A DNA stretch of 64,000 nucleotides from Acanthococcus lagerstroemiae (lineage: Eukaryota > Arthropoda > Insecta > Hemiptera > Eriococcidae): the NCBI GenBank assembly GCA_031841125.1, contig JAJSSI010000012.1, positions 496,001 through 560,000 on the forward strand. Direction: 5' to 3'. A model generated the notes under the pieces. It saw nothing but the letters and a program-made list of their open reading frames with translations, was not told where the DNA came from and made no database searches. Positions 21,824 to 32,928 of this stretch are shown here, piece by piece (the stretch's first letter is position 1; every line of letters starts with the position of its first letter). A program made the position numbers and the translations under genes.

Positions 21824-23599
21824 TCACATTTCTGATATTGAATCTAGATATTCTTGTAAGGCGTTCTCATCATTCACATTATCATACGTTCGGTACTCTT
21901 TGCAGTAGTCGTGATCTGTAACTTGACCTAAAACAATGTTTTCACACCTCCCTTCGTTTTTAGACTGCATTTTATTTTTATTGGCAATTTGTACCAAATT
22001 GAAATCTAACCACCAAAATTTTCCATCATACTTTCCCGATTTTAACAATTCGTTATTTTTATTTCGTATAAAAATTCCATCTGCACATAATTCCACCTTG
22101 GCACCTTTATTTACAATTTTTCGTAATGAGAATAGGTTTCTGGTCAGATTTTGATTAAATAATACATCTTTTATTTTGAGCAATCTACCTTTTGTATCTT
22201 TCGTTTCAACAACTCCTTTCATTTTGATTTCTAAATCAGCTTCCGAATTTTTATTTGCACCCTTTATTTTTGTTAGCCTTTCCACCTTTTCTACTTCAGT
22301 TAAACTTTCACCTTCATTTGTTAGGTGTTCACTTGCCCCAGAATCCGCCAGAAATCTAATCTTACTTTTATCATAATTTGTACCAAACATACCTTCAACA
22401 CTGTGTACTTCCGTCACATCTTCAGCAAAGTGACTCTCGTTGGTCTCATCTATTGCGATATATGCGTAGGTCATTTTGTCTCCATTTTGGATTTTCACCC
22501 GTTTCAGCATATTGATCCCACGTCCGCGCCCAGCGTTCTGCCCGTAGTATCCACGTCCAGAGCCACCACCATATGGCCTCTTGCCACCTCTGATGCCACG
22601 ACCCGGCATTGCAACAAAACGTCCACCTCTTGCTCGGCCTCGCTTACTTCTGAAATTGTAACCCACTTTATTTGGGCCGGCCGCCGTTGGCTTGTAACAT
22701 GTAGCCGCAGTGTGATTCGGGTTTGTCGTCAGTTCCTTGCAATTATAACATATGAACGCCTTTGATGTGCAATCTTTGCTGTGATGGTTAGGTTTGCCGC
22801 ACCTAAAACACACTTTCGGCTTCTCCCCTGCGTGTTCAGGAGGACAGGGTCGCTTGACACCTTTCGGCTGCGTATCAGCATTCATTGCTTCAGGCTCGCC
22901 TTCGCCGCTGCGTTTCTTTGCCTCCGCTTCAGTCGCTTCTTCATTCAGCAAAATCATTTTTAAGTCATCGTAAGACAACGTTCCATTGGACGCATCAAAT
23001 CGTCGAATAACCTCAGGAACAGAACCCTTTATGGACATGAGAAGATTTTCTACAATATCAAGTTCGGGCAGTTCCGTAACTCGTTTCACTTGCCTCATCT
23101 TTTCTTCAAACCGTTTCAAGTATTCTTCGGCTGATTCTTTACCCTTCGAGTATATAAGGTTCAGCCACTGCCGCTTGATGTCAAATTTTAAGGAGGGCAA
23201 TTTTGGGTACTTTAATTCCTCTAGCTTTGTGATAATCTCCACCGGTGTTTTCACATCGCTCATGTACTGTCTGTACTCATCGCAGAGGCGAGTGAGTAAA
23301 TACGTTACAACATACCCTTTTTGTATCTCCTTCTGCTCATTTGTAGTCTCGACTGGTGGAAGTTCGTCCGCATTGATCAAATGAAGCAGATTCATGCTCT
23401 TTAATTCGTTGTCCACGATTTGACGCCACATTCCGTAGTTTGTGTCCTTTTCTAAGATCATCGGAGGGTGGGTTGACCGCAGTTTCATGGATGGTTCCGA
23501 TGTGGTTTTGACCCTATCTGTGAGTTGCTCGATTAATTTTTTCATGTTCTCTATTTCAGCCTTGAGTCCAACGGCCTCATTTTCGTTTGTCTCACTCAT
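21824..23599 (-). CDS. gag: Copia 2 gag and protease
   Basis: 591 residues from an ATG at 23599. An N-terminal coiled coil and Copia gag domain (about 45-230) are followed by a CCHC knuckle (CFRCGKPNHHSKDC, 264-277), a second Cys/His cluster, an Arg/Gly-rich stretch (about 315-360) and the retropepsin motif DSGASEH (about 419-425). It ends with TGA at 21824-21826, about 20 codons before the LLWHYRLGH block of the pre-integrase region. The ATG is the first in frame and follows a pyrimidine-rich leader. Confidence 0.9.
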   Translation of the reverse strand: MSETNENEAVGLKAEIENMKKLIEQLTDRVKTTSEPSMKLRSTHPPMILEKDTNYGMWRQIVDNELKSMNLLHLINADELPPVETTNEQKEIQKGYVVTYLLTRLCDEYRQYMSDVKTPVEIITKLEELKYPKLPSLKFDIKRQWLNLIYSKGKESAEEYLKRFEEKMRQVKRVTELPELDIVENLLMSIKGSVPEVIRRFDASNGTLSYDDLKMILLNEEATEAEAKKRSGEGEPEAMNADTQPKGVKRPCPPEHAGEKPKVCFRCGKPNHHSKDCTSKAFICYNCKELTTNPNHTAATCYKPTAAGPNKVGYNFRSKRGRARGGRFVAMPGRGIRGGKRPYGGGSGRGYYGQNAGRGRGINMLKRVKIQNGDKMTYAYIAIDETNESHFAEDVTEVHSVEGMFGTNYDKSKIRFLADSGASEHLTNEGESLTEVEKVERLTKIKGANKNSEADLEIKMKGVVETKDTKGRLLKIKDVLFNQNLTRNLFSLRKIVNKGAKVELCADGIFIRNKNNELLKSGKYDGKFWWLDFNLVQIANKNKMQSKNEGRCENIVLGQVTDHDYCKEYRTYDNVNDENALQEYLDSISEM

Positions 23600-24421
23600 T
23601 TCTGTAACATATAGTTTTCATTACCTTTTTTTTCCTTTTTTTTTTTTTTTTCACCTCTTGTCTGGTAGTATATCACCTTTAAGAGTACTCTTGCTCAAGT
23701 TTTAATTATGTGTAAGTCCCTCCGTTTCTTATTATTTCAGATTTTAGTTTTACGTTCCCCTTTATTACACCACGTAAGACATACACCAAACATCAGCTTT
23801 GACCTAAGACCACCGGTTTTGTTACAGTTGTACCTTCAAAGGTTTACAACTTTGCTTTATAGCTTTCATCAGTTATTTCTGATTCACCGTAATTCTTAGG
23901 TCCGCTCACGTATGATACTACCAGGCTACGTTTTCTTATTATTATTGTGTTTTTTTTTTTATTGTTGAGTATATTTTATTTTCAATGAACTGCAGTTTTG
24001 TTGAATAATTTCCGGATTTATTTTCGAAGTGCTAGCAATAATTTTTATTTTATTTTCCTTTATTTATTATTAGTTTTGTTTATTTATTTCTGTGCACAGT
24101 ACTTGCTAATGGATACCAAGCTCAAGTTTAATTTAGTTCAACTTTATTCAACTCGACTTCTTGTATTCGATTTGTAAATAGCTACTTGTCACTCTAGATA
24201 CTTTCTGAAGATCATTTCTTTTGCTACTTTTCGTACTAACGTGACAATTAATAATGTTACTTCTAGAAGTATTGGCATTTAAACGTTATTTCTATTTCGT
24301 TTGTTACATCGTCAGTTTAGGCCTATATACCACGAGATGGCATCCATAGTGTAAATGTAAACGCATGCTTTACTTACTGACTTTTGGAATACTATTTTTC
24401 CGTTACCCGGCGCCTCCACCA

Positions 24422-24667
24422 CGATAGAAAAATGTTTGAAACTAGCCAGTAAAATTCTAGACGAAGACGAAACTTTCAGAAAAACTTTATTCAACTTATA
24501 AAAGTACAAAACATCAAAAACTTAAACAACGTTCGTAAGAATAATAATAACAACCTGCAACGAGGAACCGTGCTGAAGAGAATATGTAAACACCAGTCAG
24601 TGCAGCCAGTTGTACACGTACAAAATTGTACAACAAGCAGACATCGGTGCAGTTCATTTTTCCGACG
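24422..24667 (-). repeat. Copia 2 5' LTR
   Basis: 246 bp, identical by eye to the 3' LTR, followed inside by the TGG-starting primer site (24409-24421). In this orientation it is the promoter LTR. Confidence 0.92.
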
Positions 24668-24672
24668 AATAT

Positions 24673-26210
24673 AACTCTATTATCTATGATACGTGTCGAA
24701 AATGTCGATTATTTTCGACTTTACCTCTGGATGAATGACGTCAGAGGTAAAGCTAGGTGGATGAGAGTAGGCAACAGTACCCGCAGACCGAGTCTGGTGA
24801 AGCCGATCGGCGAGGGGAAACTCTCCGCTGTTTGCGAGCTTTCACCCGCGAACGTACGAGAACCCGCGACCTACCCTTACGCGACTGGTTTCATCCCGGT
24901 CGCATCAGTCTCTTCGTTAACGTTTACGTCGTTTGTCTTCGGAGTACCGAATCATTTTCGACTGCGGTTTTGAACGAGTTCCTTATAAAATTTCCGATAG
25001 GTATATTCGTATTTCCACCTCTTATCGTTTTCAAGATTTAAGAAAAATGAATCCGGAAAATATCATTGCTGATTTGGTGAGTGAGAGAATGATTGAATAT
25101 TAATTTTCGTAATTTAATCGGTTCCTACTGCAAGGCTCGGCCTGGTTTTTGGACACCCCTTGTTCTTAGTTGCGAAGGGGATAGGTCAAGGGTTACGATT
25201 TTTTCAACATCTGGCTCTTCCCCTTAGTGTGGTGAGGTGGGCTGTCACTCCCCTCAATTTTCCTGGAGGAATCCGCAGAGTTTCCTCCCCCTATTATGGT
25301 GGACAAGTCCCCCCTCAGCTGGAGGGCGAGTGCGGACTAATTCCATTCAGGAAAACTTGGTCCATTGGATTGTAGATTAATGCCTCTTCTGATCGCCCCT
25401 CTTTGTTGACACTAGCGATGTCTAGGGGCTCGCCCCCCCCCTTGTGGACTTCATGAAGTCTAGGGGCAACGTCACTGTTCACCGAAGATCGACTCCACTG
25501 GTAATTCAGACAGCGTTCTTATTTTACATAATTATGTGCTAAGGAGCTCTCGCTCACATCTCTATTTGAGAGACTGACGGGTGACTTTCTATGTGCCCGT
25601 TAGATGCTGAACCCCAGAAAACGGTCGCGGAGTAATTCAAGCCGCGTACCCCTCGCTGTTGTAAATATTGTGTAAATAAGGACTAGTAGATTTAAGGTGT
25701 ACATACCAGAAGAACGGAAACGCCCGTACTTGACGCGAATGGTAAGCGGCAGTTATTATCTTTGATATTCTAATTCCTAGAGCTTCCACTGCGCCGTCTG
25801 TGAGTGCCTCCTCCCGTACCCCTGTGACGTAAATCCCTAACAGGTCTTCAGGAAGCCCAGCACGAACATAACAATCATACACACTTTTACGTCAATACGA
25901 ATGATGTTCATCGAATCCTTATTTCAAATTCCTGTCACTTTGGAAAAATAAATTTGTGTGAGTAGCCTGTTCTCTTCATTGCGTAATTACATCACTCAAC
26001 GTATGCATTACTACCAAGTTTTGTTTTCAGGTATTCTGGACAATTTGCTGAGGAATTCCACAAAGGATTGAGACATGTAAGAGTTGTAACACCAAAAGAA
26101 AGCTAGAAAGAATGATTAAAGCTATGTTGAAGTAGAACAATATGTAATCACATAATATTTAATTAGGTTGGTGTCACCTAACGTGCTCCGTTCTTTATCC
26201 TAGGGCTCGG
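24673..26210. other. 5' region of Harbinger C, mostly unassigned
   Basis: About 1.5 kb between Copia 2 and the first clear transposase exon, more GC-rich around 25100-25640 than its surroundings. A possible small first exon (ATG at 25048, ten codons, then GTGAGT) could belong to the C transposase, but its phase does not obviously match the exon at 26232. An 81-codon minus-strand frame (25637-25882) has balanced amino acid use but no recognised motif. Confidence 0.4.
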
Positions 26211-26231
26211 TGCATACTACCTGCCATCATC

Positions 26232-27440
26232 TTGCTCGACGAGTCATCGTCATCTGATGATGACATGTTGGAAGACATAGAGGTTATATTAGTGAAGAGG
26301 CAGCGGAAGAGACGGTGTGTCCCTCGGATCCCTTTCTTCATAGAACATATTGTTGCAAGATATAATGAAGTCCAGTTTCATCAGGATTTTCGAATTACAC
26401 GCACAAGTTTTGAACATATCTTACAAGCTGTGGCTCCGCTTTTGATGAAAGACAATCTATTTGGAAGAGGGAGACATACCATAAGACCAGAACAACAACT
26501 ATTGTCAGTGCTATGGCTGCTGAGCACGCCCGATAGCTACAGGTAAGACCCCTGTAACTACTCAGGTATATAAAAATGATTGAAAACCTATTATTCCTAT
26601 ATATCTCCCTATCTGTATTTCAGATCTGTCAGTGGGAGGTTTAACATGGGCAAATCGTCTCTGTCTGTCTGTTTCTTTCGCGTCGTGAAAGCATTGAATG
26701 AACTGGCTCCCAGGATCATAGAATGGCCCAATCAAGACAGAAGAATAGCGAACGTGAATGCGTTCTATCAACTTGGACAGATTGATGGTATAGTTGGGGT
26801 TGTCGATGGAACCTACATTCCAATAAAAGCCCCAACAGAGTCTCCTCATGTATACATTAATAGAAAATGTTACTATGGCATTACACTGCAAGCAATGTGT
26901 GATGCTGACCTAAAATTCATTGATTGCTTTGTTGGGTATCCCAGTTCTGTCTCAGACGCTAGAATTTTTCGACAATCAGATATATACAGAGGTATTATGA
27001 ATAATCGGGAAGCTTTTCTCACTGCTGACCAATTTATAGTTGGAGATAAAATATATCCGCACTTGCCGTGGTGTATCACGCCGTACCGTAACCTGCCTAA
27101 TACCACTGCGATGCAGCGTCATTTTAATAAGCAGCTCGCAAAATCCCGACAGGTGATAGAACGAGCATTTGCCCTGCTTTTTGGACGATTCCGCCGCTTA
27201 CGTTATGTCGACATGAATGTCTTCACTTTCATACCGGCTACAGTAATCGCTTGCTGTGTCTTGCATAATATATGTCTCCTAGAAGCGAATGAATTCTTAA
27301 CAGCCCTCGAACAGGATGGAAATAATTTTGTATACGGTGATGATGGCCATGGTATTCCATTTCAGGAACAAGTGCTCGTAGGTAATGTGAATCAATCGAG
27401 ACGTGACTCCATAGCGGAAGAGTTATTTATGCATGTTTGA
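26232..27440 (+). CDS. Harbinger C transposase (HARBI1-like)
   Basis: Two exons, 26232-26542 and 26624-27440, join in phase across an 81-base intron (GTAAGA…TTTCAG). The first has an acidic Ser/Asp stretch and the helix-turn-helix region. The second has the DDE core: VVDGTYIPI (first Asp), FIVGDKIYPH (second Asp) and SRQVIERAFALLFGRF (Glu), then the C-terminal LHNICLLE block. The stop is at 27438-27440. No ATG begins the visible frame; an acceptor-like CTAG before 26205 suggests an upstream exon. No internal break was seen. The accessory gene lies on the other strand, about 360 bases away and converging. Confidence 0.85.
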
Positions 27441-27800
27441 GTAATAATATTCTTATCATCAACGTCAAAAAACTTTATACCAAATGAAACATTACTCATT
27501 CAATTTGTTCTTCATTAATGTTTCCTCTTGTACCATCATAGTTATAATATTAAGTGGGTGATTATATCATTTGTACCAGACTTTTTTAATTCTTCGTGAA
27601 GCAGTCGCTGGGTATGTAATCATGTATAACATTATTTGCAATTAAATTATTTTCAATTTGTTATAAACGCTTTCTTTGGTGAGACAATGACAAAGTAATA
27701 TTGTTACAAACTACGGTACAAAAGTATTAAAATAAGAGGAAGACAGAGAGAAAAATTACAATAAATGGCACCAATTTTATCAGAACCATAGCTAGGTATC

Positions 27801-28811
27801 TTACTTCTCCAAAAACTTAGTAAATACATTTATCAATTTATCCTGCCTCTCCATTCGATCACGATGTCGCTGCTCTCGTGCCTCTTCTCGTTTGTTTTGC
27901 AAACCTTTCAGCATTTGTTCCAATGGCGATTGATATTTTCGTTTTGTTACTTTCTTCTTCTTCTCCGGGACTGCAGCAGATGGATCATCTACGTCGGAAT
28001 TTTCCAATTCTGGAGTTATTTCAACCAAACCCCTTGTGTTGTTCGCTCCTCAGATTGAAGAGGCAATTGCTGCGGGTCTCATATTGGGTTCCTTCCCAAA
28101 TATTTCATCCATCGCCTCAAAGTGTTTAAATTGCAACACTTTTTCTCCTGTCTTTCGAGAACTCATATTATCTACTTTCTCCGTGTACTTGCGTTTCAGG
28201 TATCTGAACTGATCCTTTATCTGAGTGAGTGTGTGTGAAGGTATCTCTTTCGCAATATCTGACCATACATTGTCGTTCTTCTCATTATTTGACTCGAATC
28301 TTCGTTTATTGTTTTTATACAACAAAATAAGCAGATTAACTTCAGTGGTCGTCCATGTAGAACGACACATATCAGCAGCCGGAGGATTCCTTGAAATATT
28401 CGCTTGATTCGCAGTCATCGAGTTGTTCGGTAAAATAACGGTAGCAGCTGGAGGATTCGATGAAATATTCGCTTGATTCGCAGTCATCGAGTCGTTCAGT
28501 GAAGTAACTGTAGCAGCTGGAGGATTTGATGAAATATTCCCTTGATTCGCAGTCATCGAGTCATTTGATGATGTACTACTACCAGCCGGAGGATTATTCT
28601 CATCCGACTGTACATCCGCATATATGTATTCGCCTGCTACAAATGAGAACACAAAGCACTTCAGAACAGGGCATCAAAGAAGCCATTCCTCCTCATGAAA
28701 AATTCTGACTCATGTTGACTTACTCGTTAAATTCTTCATGCACACTTGTCCCGCCTCATTTTGTATCCACTTTCCATTCTGATCCACACATATGGCGTAT
28801 TCCAATTCCAT
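27801..28811 (-). pseudogene. Harbinger C Myb/SANT-like accessory gene, interrupted by one stop
   Basis: Exon 1 (about 28724-28811, ATG at 28811) and exon 2 (from about 28637) join in phase. After a run of three 23-residue repeats comes a Myb/trihelix-like domain (TWTTTEVNLLILLYK…VWSDIAKEI…IKDQFRYLKRKY). A TGA at 28050-28052 interrupts the same frame, which continues to 27801 as a basic coiled coil (KREEAREQRHRDRMERQ). Either the protein ends early and lacks the coiled coil, or this copy is damaged. In this family the protein works with the transposase. Confidence 0.7.
28376..28595 (-). repeat. Three 69-base repeats within the C Myb-like gene
   Basis: The coding sequence holds three consecutive units of 23 residues built around NDSMTANQANIS and NPPAA, with a few differences between copies. 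They lie between the N-terminal exon and the Myb-like domain and probably form a flexible linker that has grown by tandem duplication. Confidence 0.85.
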
Positions 28812-29471
28812 AATTAATTCAAACGACAATTTGTTATAAGATGCAGAGATAATGTGTAATGAGCTACTTATATGTCTTGTACCAGAAATTTTTTTATTCT
28901 CGCGCGCAAAAACACTGATACTGCCATGCACCGTTCAGATAATAATAAGCATCCCACTCGCATCGCACACGGGTATTACGTCATACCATCCGTTCACCTC
29001 TCATGTTTTCTAGTGCGTAATTCCTGAACGCACCCCAGTTGTTATTGAACTACGTGAAATATAGGGTTGCTATCTGTGGTTATCGGAGTTATGAAATTGG
29101 AATTCTTGAAACACACATGTCCACCGTTGTTGTTGTTATCATTATTATTTGTTGATGTTCGAATATGTACTCGATCCTACTCGATCACGTTTTACGGTTT
29201 GTGGTGTAAGGTGATGAATTAATAAAGTTTAATATTTTTGCACGCGTTTATTTTCCTTCAAGGGAAAAGCTTCCCGATTCACGAACCTCCTGTGTAGCAG
29301 AAAACGTACACTAAAACGTTGTTGTCTTCAATATCACTCATTATCAGCGACGTAAATGTAAGGTGAATACTACAACATTCGCTCTCTGAAAACTTGTTTC
29401 CTTTTTGTTCATTAACTCTTCTTTGAATTACTTTGTGCTATAGTGATCTTGCTTTATCTCTAACATTGAAG

Positions 29472-32444
29472 ATGTCTGAAGCGGCAGTCCCAAAGAAGAC
29501 ATTTAAGTAAGTAACCTTTTCATCAGATTACAAAAATACTTATATCATACTTGTTTCACATGTAGTCAAAAAACGTACTTTTCCCCTTGTTAATCAGATT
29601 TGAAAAACATATCATTTGCTAGTCATTTTCCCTTTCATTCACACTTTGGCACTTTCATTTACTCCCAGATTCATAAACATCTATTATTTCTTGCCTACAT
29701 TTTTTTAAACTGCAGCAGGTAGTCTGCTATCCTTCTTTAAAGCAGCTGGTCTGCACGCCTTCAAATGCAGCTAGTCTGCATTCATTTACTAGCAGCTACC
29801 TACTCACCATCATCTGTTGCACCGTTACCATTCTGTGTTTCAAGTGAGTACTTTTACAAAAGTTCAACTTAATGCATTTACATTAAGTTAGTATTTACTT
29901 TTAATTTAATTGTTCATGGTTTGTATTCAGATCACGTCAAAAAAAAATAACGGAAGCTCAAAAGGACTTTCTCATCCAATATGTTGAGGAACACCCTAAT
30001 ATTCTGACTCAACACTTGTCACCTGAGTTCACCAAATCTGTTGAAAATGAGTTATGGAAAGAGTTAACTATGAAACTTAATGTCCTAGGTAGCGAAAGAA
30101 GCACTGAGTCCTGGAAAATGGTTAGTTATTTGTATACTGTGATGTTTAACAGCTTGCCATTACTGTTTCAATGCATACTTATTTTATTTTGTTACATACT
30201 GCAGACCCTGAAGGATTATAAGGCACGTGTGCGTACCCAAGGTCGCGAAATCTACAAGGAACAGAAACTGAAAACGGGAGGAGGTCCGGCAACAACTACA
30301 TATGATGCTTTGTCACCTCGCAAACAACGTTTGCTTGCAGTTATGGGTGGCAGTGAAGTCATAGAAGGTGAACAAGTGGTCGAGAGAGGGTTACCTGCAA
30401 AAGTCCGTAAAGAGCTGTTTTCTTCGCATATAACTGCCGATAAGTCATCCTGTCCTCCGGCTAGTTCTTCAAGTCGTCCGCACACTGTACAGCCGAATGT
30501 GAATAGTTATGACAGGAACTCACCACCATTGGAAATTATTGTGAGTTTATTTACATATTACCGGAGCTCGTGTGCATGGGGAAAATTTTGTACAAACATT
30601 TACTGAGGAAAGCCACAATTTGTTATCTTTAGGACAGGCAGGGGGCTTGAGAGTCAAAGGGCCTGGTTTGCTCCCCTCCAGCTAGTGGTGCAAAAGTATC
30701 AATACAGTATCGATATTATCGATACTAATTTTTAGTATTATTGTATCGATGTTTGTGCGTGGTGATCGTGGTGATGCTCTGATGTCTGATGCTCTACCTC
30801 ATTCAAACTACAAAGTGTGTCACTTTCAATTTTTTTTCTAATTTCCTGTATTTATTCTTTTCATGAGTATAGTAGATTTTTATACTTACAAGTACTGGAG
30901 GCAAGAGGGTAAAGGGCAAAATCTAAATTGAGAACAAGTGGCTGACAAACTAGTATGAAGCCGCAGTATCAAAACATTGAAGTTGTTGAGAATATAAGTT
31001 CCTAAGTAACTCTCATTTCTTTATTTGCGGCTATTTAGTCTCTTTTTTTATTTCGGGCAGGACAGGAACCAGAATGCAGAAATTACTCGCTTGTAGAAGT
31101 ATCGATACTTTTTGTAAAAATAGGTACCGATATTATCAATACCTATTTTCAGCGATACTTCGCACTGCTACCTTCAGCCTGCCCACCCCTACTTTCAGTA
31201 AAGTGCAAACCCCTGAAAATAATTTGGCTTCATCAACTGTGAGAGGCTGCGAGTTCTTGATTTCCGCCCAAACTTTAACTGAAGTAACCTGTCCTGTCCA
31301 GAAATAATCGAAATTAAGTTTTTTCAAGGTCAACTCTTGACAGTACGGAGTATTGCATTAATTTCTCCATCTGACTTTCAAAAACAGTGGAAATTTCAAA
31401 CCTGGCTACCTCACAAATTATGGACTTTCGGACTCGCCGCAAGCATAGCAACATATGTTTGGTTCTAGTACAACAATGTGTGCTGGCTATTGAAAATACA
31501 CAATAACTTGCAGGATCCATCACAATACATGGAAGAACATTACGAAGAGTGTTTTCCACAAGTGTATTCGTTGGGCAGTGTAGTGGAAGTCTCACAACAG
31601 ACATCGAATCTCTCCTGTGACCCACATATTACCAAAGAATGTACACCCAAGAATGTACATAAAAGAGTCAAAACTAAGAAGAAACTGATACCACCTTCTG
31701 CTAGTACGTGTTCCTTTAGTAGGTACTTAGAGCATGAGTTAGATAATTTTCTCTCTGCGCTAGATCCTACTCTGTTTTTTTTAATAACTCTGGAACTGTG
31801 CAGAACAAACGCCCATATTCTGGAACATATTAGAAGAAATGCGACACAAATGACCCTGAACATTTCAGCTCGAATTTTGAAAAAAAGGGGGGTACGCGTC
31901 ACCAGTGCTATCTTTCGTTTTCTTTCTAACTAGTTTTATAATGTTTAGATTTTCCTTTATTTTCCTTATCTTTTTTTTGATTGTTAAGTCATTTATCGTT
32001 GTACATCGAAATGCTCGCGTAGTTAAAAGCTGCGTTCATCATTTAAAATGCAATTATAAACCAAAACCTTCCTGCATTTTCTTTTTTTTTTTTATTTTAT
32101 TTTTATTTTATTTTTTTTTATTTATTTTTTTTTTTCAATTAGTTGGTACCAAAATCATTCCTTCTCGAGTTTCAAGAAAGTGTTGTTCGCGGCACATTAA
32201 CGGGGGGGGGGGGTGTAACGGACATCTCTGCGCTGGTGATATCTAAGTAACAATTCTTAACGATTATCTGTGTATTACAGTTAACTCAGAAGCTCTACTA
32301 ATACAAAAAGAAATGGTCGAACAACAGAAACTTCAAACACTTGCATGGCAGAAACTCGCAGATGCAGCAACAACTCAAGCAGATGCCCTGACCAAGTTAA
32401 TAGAGATTGCATCACGCATATCACAAAATATGGAGAAAAAATGA
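29472..32444 (+). CDS. Harbinger B MADF/Myb-like accessory protein
   Basis: Five exons fit with consistent phases: 29472-29506, 29931-30120, 30205-30540, 31514-31703 and 32281-32444, totalling 915 bases or 304 residues without internal stops. Exon 2 holds the helical DNA-binding region (AQKDFLIQYVEEHPN…SWKM), exon 3 the YKARVRTQGREIY…LSPRKQRLLAVMGG block shared with A and E, and the last exon a coiled coil. Exon phases match those of A. Intron 3 carries a hAT MITE (30683-31170) and intron 1 the GCAGCTGGTCTGCA-type cores. Likely role: DNA-binding partner of the B transposase. Confidence 0.8.
29714..29803 (+). promoter_or_regulatory. GCAGCTGGTCTGCA-type motif cluster in B intron 1
   Basis: Three to four spaced variants (GCAGCTGGTCTGCA, GCAGCTAGTCTGCA, GCAGCAGGTAGTCTGC and a weaker one) lie in the first intron of the accessory gene, just as in element A. 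The surrounding bases are not conserved, which suggests the core itself matters. Confidence 0.55.
30683..31170. mobile_element. hAT-like MITE with TATCGATAC-rich ends
   Basis: Imperfect terminal repeats (TAGTGGTGCAAAAGTATC at 30683 against TAGCAGTGCGAAGTATCG reading inward from 31170) are flanked by near-identical octamers CCTCCAGC (30675-30682) and CCTTCAGC (31171-31178). The interior has no gene and contains several TATCGATA motifs. It lies in intron 3 of the B accessory gene, so it was tolerated. The hAT assignment rests on the 8-bp duplication and the end sequence. Confidence 0.75.
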
Positions 32445-32928
32445 AGTGATCAAAATATGGACGCGGTCCTTTCAAGCGTCCACGTTCGATTGCTTTACTT
32501 TGTTACATATATTATTGTAAATAGTGAAATATAGATTTACACATGAGTATCAAATCAACTTCGCGGTTGGCGGAGGCCAGGCTTCTGACTGTAGCTACTT
32601 TTTTTTCTCATGGGAAAAGGGGGCTTGGTTTTTAATATACATAGAGATGATGTTTCTTTGAATTCAAGGAAAAGGAATTCGGGAGATTTTGGTATACTGT
32701 GTCACGAGTTGTTTTTTGAGGAGGAGGAGGTGGCTGAGAGCGGTAGTGTGGATGCTCAAATCACGTTTTTAATATGCAGAGAGGAATGAGATTCATCTGT
32801 TCTTTTTGCCTTCATCTTAGATGCTCAGCCGCCTCCCCTCGCAATCACCATCACTACCAAAAGTTTCCTCCCACAACTGTCTGCACATAACAAATGTTCC
32901 ATTACACGTCAGTGGAAAATGAAATCTT

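Larger units (their letters stand above)
18414..24667 (-). mobile_element. Copia 2 LTR retrotransposon with identical LTRs
   Basis: The 246-bp LTRs (18414-18659 and 24422-24667) appear identical by eye and are flanked by the duplication AATAT (18409-18413 and 24668-24672). The primer site starts TGGTGGAGG immediately inside the 5' LTR (complement of 24409-24421), and a purine tract GAGAAGGGAG directly precedes the 3' LTR. LTR ends read CG…CG instead of TG…CA. The coding region is one frame broken by a single TGA between protease and integrase. The tRNA primer was not identified. Confidence 0.93.
18152..29035. mobile_element. Harbinger/PIF element C (host of Copia 2)
   Basis: Terminal repeats start GGGTGCGTTCAAGAATTAC at 18152 and end with the near reverse complement at 29035. 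The flanking triplets are TAG (18149-18151) and CAG (29036-29038), a 2-of-3 match to a Harbinger duplication. It lies about 57 bases inside the left end of B. The transposase (plus) and Myb-like gene (minus) converge, the opposite arrangement to A, B and D on the reference strand. Short GTGCGA-type motifs recur near both ends. Net length without Copia 2 is about 4.6 kb. Confidence 0.8.

Noticed and set aside
22325..22765. A 146-codon plus-strand open frame
   Set aside because: It is antisense to the Copia 2 gag-protease frame and has no family resemblance.
24626..24973. Plus-strand 115-codon frame downstream of Copia 2
   Set aside because: It begins inside the LTR and has no recognised domain. 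Probably chance in a GC-richer stretch.
32040..32215. Plus-strand open frame rich in Phe across T runs
   Set aside because: It translates homopolymer T tracts in the last intron of the Harbinger B accessory gene.
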